Source: CAZSVI01 sp964610205
GTDB taxonomy: Bacteria > Bacillota > Clostridia > DSM-8532
Reading direction: 5' to 3'
Assembly (NCBI GenBank): GCA_964610205.1
Contig: CAZSVI010000037.1
Location: 1 to 28,726 of the forward strand
Length of the DNA: 28,726 nucleotides
Shown here: positions 23,653 through 28,726 of the stretch, piece by piece
Layout: every line of letters starts with the position of its first letter
Position numbering within the stretch: position 1 is the first letter of the stretch
Translations under genes and position numbers: made by a program
Notes under the pieces: generated by a model
Database searches by the model: none
What the model was told of the DNA's origin: nothing
What the model saw: the letters and a program-made list of their open reading frames with translations, nothing else

Positions 23653-23726
23653 TGTCAATTACTATTGCGATTGTTTGAATTCCATGCTATAATCCGAGTA
23701 TAGCAGCGTTATCGTACATTGTCAAT
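23653..23726. promoter_or_regulatory. Promoter of the mobilization genes with possible regulator sites
   Basis: TTGCGA at 23665-23670 and TATAAT at 23688-23693 with a 17-base spacer form a + strand promoter towards the DUF3847 gene. The octamer TTGTCAAT occurs on both sides, at 23653-23660 and 23719-23726, and could be bound by the divergent XRE regulator. The promoter is moderate, the operator role a guess. Confidence 0.5.
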
Positions 23727-23862
23727 AGAAAAGCAGTAAATTATTACATCAAAGAGAAATTTAATCATATGTCTGACATAGGTACAGCAGGCATTCTCTT
23801 CCCGGCTTGGTAAACCATCGAGGATATCGCGGAGGGTTTCATTATGACAGGAGGTCTGGTAC

Positions 23863-24063
23863 ATGGACGAGGAAAAGAAGCAGTTGCAAGAGAAACACAG
23901 GAAGCAGGAGGCCGAAGCACGGGAAAAGCTGCACGAACGCAAGGCCAGAACACGGCGGCTGATCGAGCACGGGGCAATTCTGGAGAGCGTTTACCCGGAA
24001 GCCGCCAATATGGACGGCAAGACTTTAAAAGCTACGCTGGAACTTATTTTCCATGAGCCCTGA
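23863..24063 (+). CDS. DUF3847-like small protein associated with MobA/MobL
   Basis: A 66-residue charged protein beginning MDEEKKQLQEKHRKQEAEAREKLHERKARTRRLIEHGAILES and ending LIFHEP. A long N-terminal coiled coil leads into RTRRLIEHGAILE, the pattern of the DUF3847 family, members of which lie just upstream of MobA/MobL relaxases in Firmicute plasmids and integrative elements. AGGAGG at 23850-23855 precedes ATG 23863. It is transcribed from the TATAAT promoter at 23688. By position it may help relaxosome assembly, but no function is established. The relaxase remnant follows after 279 bases that hold the oriT-like repeats. Confidence 0.8.
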   Translation: MDEEKKQLQEKHRKQEAEAREKLHERKARTRRLIEHGAILESVYPEAANMDGKTLKATLELIFHEP

Positions 24064-24114
24064 GTTTTTACGGGAAACAGAGGACGAAAAGCTTCCCGAA
24101 GGGCGCACTTACTC

Positions 24115-24287
24115 ACCACCGCTGCGCGGCGGTGGTAGCCCCTGCGGGGCTCGTGCGCTCGCGGCGGCGAGGGGAAGGATGCGGCGTCTGCGGACGCCTC
24201 GCCGCCGATGCTCCTGAACATGCCACGTGTGGGCATATTCAGAAGTATCAACGGCCTCCCGTGACTTTCTGCGGCAAGTCACGTGGG
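24115..24287. other. oriT: Cluster of inverted repeats, candidate origin of transfer
   Basis: Four dyads lie in a GC-rich, gene-free stretch before the relaxase: ACCACCGC/GCGGTGGT (24115-24136), AGCCCC/GGGGCT (24137-24151), GGCGGCGAGG/CCTCGCCGCC (24163-24206, with an inner GCGTC/GACGC), and CCC-GTGACTT/AAGTCAC-GT-GGG (24258-24287). This matches where MobA/MobL elements keep their oriT. The first dyads could instead include a terminator for the small gene. The nic site is not assigned. Confidence 0.5.
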
Positions 24288-24342
24288 ACGGGGGGCTGCG
24301 ATAGGACGAGAGACGTGGGACGATGGACGAAGGTGAACGGGA

Positions 24343-26023
24343 ATGGCAATTTACCATCTGGAAGTAAAAGTTGTGAGCAGAGGCAGCGGACGATCCGCCG
24401 TCGCCGCCTCCGCTTATCAGAACTGTTGCCGAATGTTCAACGACTATGATGGCGTACAGCACGATTACACACGAAAACACGGTCTTATCTATGGACAGAT
24501 ACTTTTGCCGCCTGAAGCTCCGCAGGAATGGCGGGATCGTGAAAAACTCTGGAACGCCGTGGAAGCTGCCGAGACAGCAAAAGACAGCCGCCTTGCACGT
24601 CAGATCATTGTCGCTCTGCCGGTGGAATTGGACAGAGCCGGATGGATGGAACTTCTGACAAGGTACATGCAGGCCAATTTTGTTTCGCAGGGCATGTGCG
24701 CTGATGTATGCATCCACGACACCGGCGACGGAAATCCTCACGCACATCTGATGCTGACAGTCAGACCCCTTAACTCAGATGGTACTTGGCAGAAGAAAAC
24801 TGAAAAAGAATACCTGTGCATACGTGACGGCGAAGAAAGAGGTTTTACCTCCGCCGAATTCCTGATGGCCCAGCATGACGGATGGGAAAAGCAATATCAA
24901 TACCAGGCCGGGAAAGAAAAGGTCTATCTGCCTCTTTCCGCAGCGGAGGCGCAGGGCCTGGAGCGTACCCAAAGCGACCCGATACGGGCGGCAAAACCCA
25001 ATCTGCGCCGCCTGGAACAGCGAGGAAAGGTTGGTGGAATGGCGGAAAGCCTGGGCAGACGAAACGAACCACGTCCTCGCCGAATGCGGTGTGGCGGATC
25101 GCGTTGACCATCGGAGTAACGCTGAGAGAGGTTTCGATGAGCTGCTCACCATCCATGAGGGCGTCTCCGCCCGCGCTATGGAAAAGCGCGGTATCGCCGC
25201 GGACCGCTGCGAATGGAACCGGGAGATAAAAGCTGGAAATCGCATATTGCGGGAACTGAAAGCGAAGCTCGATAAGATACTGAAAACCGTTCCGCAGATT
25301 GCGGAGGCGCTGGAGAACATCCACAGTAAGCTTATTGTTTTGAGGTATCAGATACTCGGCGTCGGTCAACACAAGCAAAAGTATCGAAGCTGGCTGGACA
25401 AGACGATGCCGGTGATCGAACAGTACAAAGCAATCAGCAAAACAATCAAGGTCAAGAGCGCGGAACGAAAAGATATGCAAGCAGAACGCGACGGCTGTAC
25501 TGCTTTGCAGTTTGTTAAAAAGCATGACCTGTCCGTGAAAATTAACGCCCTTAGGGAAGAAATCGATGACCTGAAATCCGAAAAGGCCATGCTGATCTCC
25601 CGGCTGGCATGCGCAGACGATAACGAAGTTAAGGCCGAAGAAAAATCCCTGCAGGCCGTACAAAAAGAGCTTCCAGGCCTTGATCGCCGGAAAGCTGAAT
25701 TAGCTGAAAAAGAGAAGCAGGAGCTGGCTCATTACAACGAAGTCTCTGCACAAATCGTCTCCTCTGACGCTGAAGCCGTTTTGGATGCCCGCGCCGATCT
25801 GCGCCCAGCTCAAATAAATAAAGTTGAAGCCGTACTCCAAAAAGGGTACGGCGACAAGTATGACCACAGTCGATTTATTGCCGCCCGCAGAGAAATCGGT
25901 TATGAGCTTGGCGAAGGTAATTTTGATGACGCTGCACTCTCCATCAGGCGTAGGCTGAAAGCAACCAAAAACCAACAAAAACCGGTGGAGAAAAGAAGGC
26001 ACAGACAGGATTTCGAAAGATAA
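24343..26023 (+). pseudogene. MobA/MobL-family relaxase broken by a frameshift
   Basis: The N-terminal part (24343 to about 24965) opens MAIYHLEVKVVSRGSGRSAVAASAYQ and contains GNPHAHLMLTVRPL, the metal-binding HxH of HUH relaxases, so the catalytic domain is whole. The frame then runs into a false end at 25107. The family sequence continues in the next frame as VPKATRYGRQNPICAAWNSEERLVEWRKAWADE and DHRSNAERGFDELLTIHEG, up to a stop at 26021-26023. The switch lies near 24961-24968 and needs one extra or two missing bases. The rest is a long coiled-coil tail. The truncated product would keep the relaxase domain (254 residues), so partial activity is conceivable. A sequencing error cannot be excluded. 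Confidence 0.85.
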
Positions 26024-26135
26024 CCCCCTGTTGGCAATGCCAAGTACGTCCTTTATAAAGATTATTGTTACCGGTCGAACATTCCTCGCCGCAAATTCTA
26101 TGAGTATCGTTTAAAAAATAATTGGATAGACACGA

Positions 26136-26193
26136 TTGACACGCCAGGTTTACTGTGGTAGACTCAACTTATATGGTCGACTAATATAGACTC
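26136..26193 (+). promoter_or_regulatory. Promoter and probable BlaI-type operator of the blaI-blaR1 pair
   Basis: TTGACA at 26136-26141 and TAGACT at 26159-26164 are 17 bases apart. TAGACTC occurs twice, at 26159 and 26187, with a related TCGACTA between them at 26177-26183 inside the GTCGAC palindrome. GACT-type half-sites around the -10 box fit autorepression by a BlaI-family protein. AAAGGAG follows before the first gene. Confidence 0.65.
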
Positions 26194-26213
26194 GAGCAAA
26201 GGAGAATTCATAA

Positions 26214-26576
26214 ATGGAAACGCCAAAAATATATGAAACGGAATACCGTTTTTGCTGCATCATATGGGATCATGAACCGATCAACAGCGGCGAGCTCGTC
26301 AAACTCGCGGCCAAGGAACTCGGATGGAAGAAATCCACGACCTATACGATCATCAAACGGCTGTGTGAGCGCGGCATTCTGAAAAGCGAGGACGCTGTCA
26401 TCACTTCCCTGTATTCTAGGGAAAAAATCCAGTGTCGGGAGAGCCGGGAGTTTCTTGAAAAAACCTTTGATGGTTCTCTGCCGGCGTTTCTGGCCGCGTT
26501 TGCAGACAGCAAATCCTTATCATCACAGGACGTTGCCGAGATTCGGAAGATGATCGACAACTATGAGGTTAACTAA
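26214..26576 (+). CDS. blaI: BlaI/MecI-family transcriptional repressor
   Basis: A 120-residue winged-helix repressor of the BlaI/MecI/CopY family. The DNA-binding half has EYRFCCIIWDHEPINSGELVKLAAKELGWKKSTTYTIIKRLCERGILKSED, close to the pattern WxxxxPxxxxEI...W...TVxTxLxRLxxKG. The C-terminal part has the helical dimerisation region and ends AEIRKMIDNYEVN. A typical cleavage position between helices cannot be fixed by eye. AAAGGAG precedes the ATG. The metalloprotease gene starts one base after its stop. No beta-lactamase gene is adjacent in the window, so the target genes are unknown; many such pairs respond to cell-wall or other envelope signals. Confidence 0.92.
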   Translation: METPKIYETEYRFCCIIWDHEPINSGELVKLAAKELGWKKSTTYTIIKRLCERGILKSEDAVITSLYSREKIQCRESREFLEKTFDGSLPAFLAAFADSKSLSSQDVAEIRKMIDNYEVN

Positions 26577-26577
26577 T

Positions 26578-28726
26578 ATGCGACTGGAAGAGATGTTTGT
26601 AAACCTGCTCAACATGAGCATCACGGCAGGCTATGTAGTTGTTGCAGTCATCCTTCTGCGCCTGTTAATCAGGAAAGCACCCAGATGGATTTCCTGTGCT
26701 CTTTGGGCATTGGTTGGACTGCGGCTTGTGCTGCCGTTTTCCTTTGAAAGCATTATAAGCCTAATTCCAAGCTCCGGTACCGTCACGCCGGATATCCTGT
26801 ATTCAGCGGAACCGGCGATCAGCAGCGGCGTCCCCGCTGTGAACAACGTAATCAATCCGGTTATTACAGAGTCTCTGACCCCAGCGGTGGCGGACAGCGC
26901 CAATCCCATGCAGATTGTCATATTAATCGCAGGAATCGTATGGCTCGTCGGAATGCTCGCAATGGTGCTATATAGCATCATTACCTGCGGTAAACTGCGC
27001 CGGAAGGTAGATTCGGCCGTCCTTTTCAAAGCTAATATATATGAGAGCGACGCGATATCGTCCCCTTTTGTCTTGGGGATTGTAAAGCCGAGGATTTACC
27101 TGCCATTTGCCATCAGCGAAGCAGACAAAGACTATGTCATTTCCCATGAATTGGCGCATGTCCGAAGGAAAGATCACTGGATCAAGCCCTTTGGTTTCCT
27201 GCTCCTGACGGTTTATTGGTTCAACCCGCTGATGTGGGCGGCTTATGTCCTGCTGTGCCGGGACATCGAAGTCGCCTGCGACGAAGCCGTTATCAAAGAT
27301 ATCGGCGGCAATGAAAAGAAAGCCTATTCGCTCGCGCTTTTTAACTGCGCTGTCAATCGCCGGAACATTGCGATGTGCCCGCTGGCGTTCGGTGAAGTAG
27401 GCATCAAGGAAAGAGTGAAAAATGTGCTGAATTATAAGAAACCTGCTTTCTGGATCATTATAGTAGCGGTCATAACCTGCATCGGTGCCGGGATATGCCT
27501 GCTGTCCAATCCGAAAGAGAAGGCTGATATATCCTATGAACACCCCAATGCGGAGCAGCTTTTTGAATACCGCACCGCTTATGTGGGAGATAATTCCGAC
27601 GTTGAGGCCGTTGAGAATATTGTCAGTCTGCTCAATTTTCCATCAGACGTCGCGTACGATCATATCAAGATTCAAGCAGGTGTAACCGCTTCCGGTTTAG
27701 AGGCTTCGACTTCCAGCGTCGACGTCTATTTCAGCGTAACGCCCGAGGTCAAGGCCGCCTATAACACATCGGAGCCGGAAAATATCGATGTTTTCCGAGA
27801 GAATGCCTGCATTATGTTTTCCCTGATCGTGAACGCTGACCAGATTACTTTCCGTCTGGACGACGGCATGGAAAACGCCGTGAGGCTGATATTCACCCGC
27901 GAAGGGATGGAGAGCCTCGTCGGCACGGATCTGTGGGCTGAAAGCAGCTCTGCTGAAAGTTTGGACAACCTGATCACGAGAATCATCAGCGAGCACATGG
28001 AGAGCGCCTATACCGCCGCTGCGGAGGATATATCCACGGGCCCGTTTGTGGGGTATGTGAAAGACACGAATACGGGCACTTTTGATGTTTACACGGAAGA
28101 GAACGGGTCCTATATCATGAGCTTGCCCATGTCGTTGTTTGACGATTTTCCCGCGAACGACTGGGATCTGGGCTGGATGAATGTCGATGTCTACTGCGGC
28201 ACGATTGATGATTTCACATGGGCGGTGGTTTGCACCGGCCCCTCGGCCGGAACTGGAAACGAAAATGTCTGCACCTCATCGGATGGCGGAAAGACATGGT
28301 GGGTCGGCGACCGTTTCGCGATGTATGGAGGAACAGTGACCGGCGCCGGTTTTGCGTCTCGGGAAATCGGCTTTATGAGCTACCGCTACTTTGTTGACCA
28401 GGGGCCCGAAATCAGTCGTACACTCGACGGCGGAAAAACGTGGAACCGTATGACAGTGGATATTCCCGATAATCTGAAGGAATACAGGATGACGCCCCTC
28501 ATTCCCACGTTCACTGGAGACTCCGGCATCTATCCCATCGAGCTTTATGGCAACGATGGCAATACCTCCATGGCCTATCTCATAACGGAAGACGGCGGGA
28601 TGACCTGGCAATGGAAGGAGAATACTTCGGACACTCAAGCAATTGATACCACGCGTTCCGGAACATCCACAGTACAATTTTTTGATGCTGAAATGAATGA
28701 GATTATCAAAGACGCCAATTGGTACA
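26578..28726 (+). CDS. blaR1: BlaR1-type M56 metalloprotease with DUF4825-like and Asp-box sensor region (partial)
   Basis: The ORF is open to the window end (716 residues seen, no stop). It should be a membrane sensor that cleaves or triggers cleavage of the BlaI repressor. Hydrophobic helices lie at about residues 13-31, 37-55, 111-135, 203-224 and 291-312. The cytoplasmic zinc protease site is His190-Glu191-Leu-Ala-His194, with Glu236 in ACDEAV as third ligand. Outside the last helix, YRTAYVGDNSDVEAV (about residue 330) starts a DUF4825-like region. Three Asp-boxes follow: SSDGGKTW (567), TLDGGKTW (615) and TEDGGMTW (670), suggesting beta-propeller blades in place of a penicillin-binding domain. 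GAGG lies nine bases before the ATG. Confidence 0.88.
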   Translation, partial: MRLEEMFVNLLNMSITAGYVVVAVILLRLLIRKAPRWISCALWALVGLRLVLPFSFESIISLIPSSGTVTPDILYSAEPAISSGVPAVNNVINPVITESLTPAVADSANPMQIVILIAGIVWLVGMLAMVLYSIITCGKLRRKVDSAVLFKANIYESDAISSPFVLGIVKPRIYLPFAISEADKDYVISHELAHVRRKDHWIKPFGFLLLTVYWFNPLMWAAYVLLCRDIEVACDEAVIKDIGGNEKKAYSLALFNCAVNRRNIAMCPLAFGEVGIKERVKNVLNYKKPAFWIIIVAVITCIGAGICLLSNPKEKADISYEHPNAEQLFEYRTAYVGDNSDVEAVENIVSLLNFPSDVAYDHIKIQAGVTASGLEASTSSVDVYFSVTPEVKAAYNTSEPENIDVFRENACIMFSLIVNADQITFRLDDGMENAVRLIFTREGMESLVGTDLWAESSSAESLDNLITRIISEHMESAYTAAAEDISTGPFVGYVKDTNTGTFDVYTEENGSYIMSLPMSLFDDFPANDWDLGWMNVDVYCGTIDDFTWAVVCTGPSAGTGNENVCTSSDGGKTWWVGDRFAMYGGTVTGAGFASREIGFMSYRYFVDQGPEISRTLDGGKTWNRMTVDIPDNLKEYRMTPLIPTFTGDSGIYPIELYGNDGNTSMAYLITEDGGMTWQWKENTSDTQAIDTTRSGTSTVQFFDAEMNEIIKDANWY

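Larger units (their letters stand above)
22685..26023. mobile_element. Mobilizable element module (regulator, DUF3847, oriT-like region, relaxase remnant)
   Basis: The stretch from just after the tRNA-Ala terminator through the relaxase remnant has gene content typical of mobilizable elements of gut and related Clostridia: an XRE regulator, a DUF3847 protein next to MobA/MobL, and inverted repeats before the relaxase. It begins abruptly at a tRNA locus, a common integration target. No integrase, recombinase or repeated attachment site is visible, so both limits are provisional and the BlaI/BlaR1 pair may or may not belong to it. Confidence 0.55.

Noticed and set aside
24109..24747. Minus-strand ORF of 212 codons across the oriT-like repeats and relaxase start
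   Set aside because: It is antisense to the conserved relaxase N-terminus, spans the inverted repeats, has no ribosome binding site and no family-like sequence.
24961..24975. Programmed ribosomal frameshift in the relaxase
   Set aside because: The needed shift is +1 (or -2), no recognised slippery site or stimulator is evident, and intact single-frame relatives are the norm; a mutation or sequencing error is simpler.
24845..25663. Minus-strand ORF of 272 codons antisense to the relaxase
   Set aside because: It is a shadow of the relaxase tail; its sequence is low in recognisable structure and the + strand carries the family motifs.

Overview
The window reads as a chromosomal segment of an anaerobic Firmicute, most likely class Clostridia. 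Evidence is the miaB-mutS-mutL-miaA-hfq gene order, strong AGGAGG-type ribosome binding sites, TTGACA/TATAAT promoters, and cobamide salvage genes of clostridial type. A mobilizable accessory element follows a tRNA gene on the right side.

Region 1 (1-8963) is a tightly packed cobamide (vitamin B12) uptake and salvage operon on the + strand. It holds the tail of a corrinoid-binding protein, a BtuC-type permease, a BtuD-type ATPase, cobT, cobU, cobS, a shrunken second CobU-like gene, cobC, cbiB, cobD, an unrecognised 49-residue ORF and cbiZ. No corrin-ring synthesis genes are seen. The set fits import of corrinoids, removal of the lower side chain by CbiZ, re-amidation by CbiB/CobD, and rebuilding of the nucleotide loop by CobU/CobT/CobC/CobS, that is, salvage and probably remodelling.

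Region 2 (9062-14375) has a minus-strand, membrane-anchored, apparently catalytically dead Mrr-like protein. It is followed by a three-gene operon: a MacB/LolD-type ABC ATPase, an 817-residue secreted and membrane-anchored protein with about six Ig-like (CARDB/NEW3-like) modules, and a MacB-type permease. The large exported protein takes the place where a membrane-fusion protein is usually found.

Region 3 (14576-22026) starts with a good sigma-A promoter and encodes MiaB, MutS, MutL and MiaA, then Hfq with its own promoter. MutL carries a recent 108-bp tandem duplication in its linker.

Region 4 (22148-22684) is a tRNA locus: an intact tRNA-Val(CAC), two broken tRNA-like sequences, an intact tRNA-Ala(CGC), a long stem-loop and a strong bidirectional terminator.

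Region 5 (22689-28726) is accessory DNA. It has a small hypothetical gene and an XRE-family regulator on the minus strand, then a DUF3847 gene, a GC-rich cluster of inverted repeats that looks like an oriT, and a MobA/MobL relaxase broken by a frameshift. A BlaI/BlaR1-type pair follows; its M56 metalloprotease continues past the window edge and carries a DUF4825-like region and three Asp-box (BNR) motifs as a sensor-like tail. No integrase is seen, so the outer limits of the element are not defined here.
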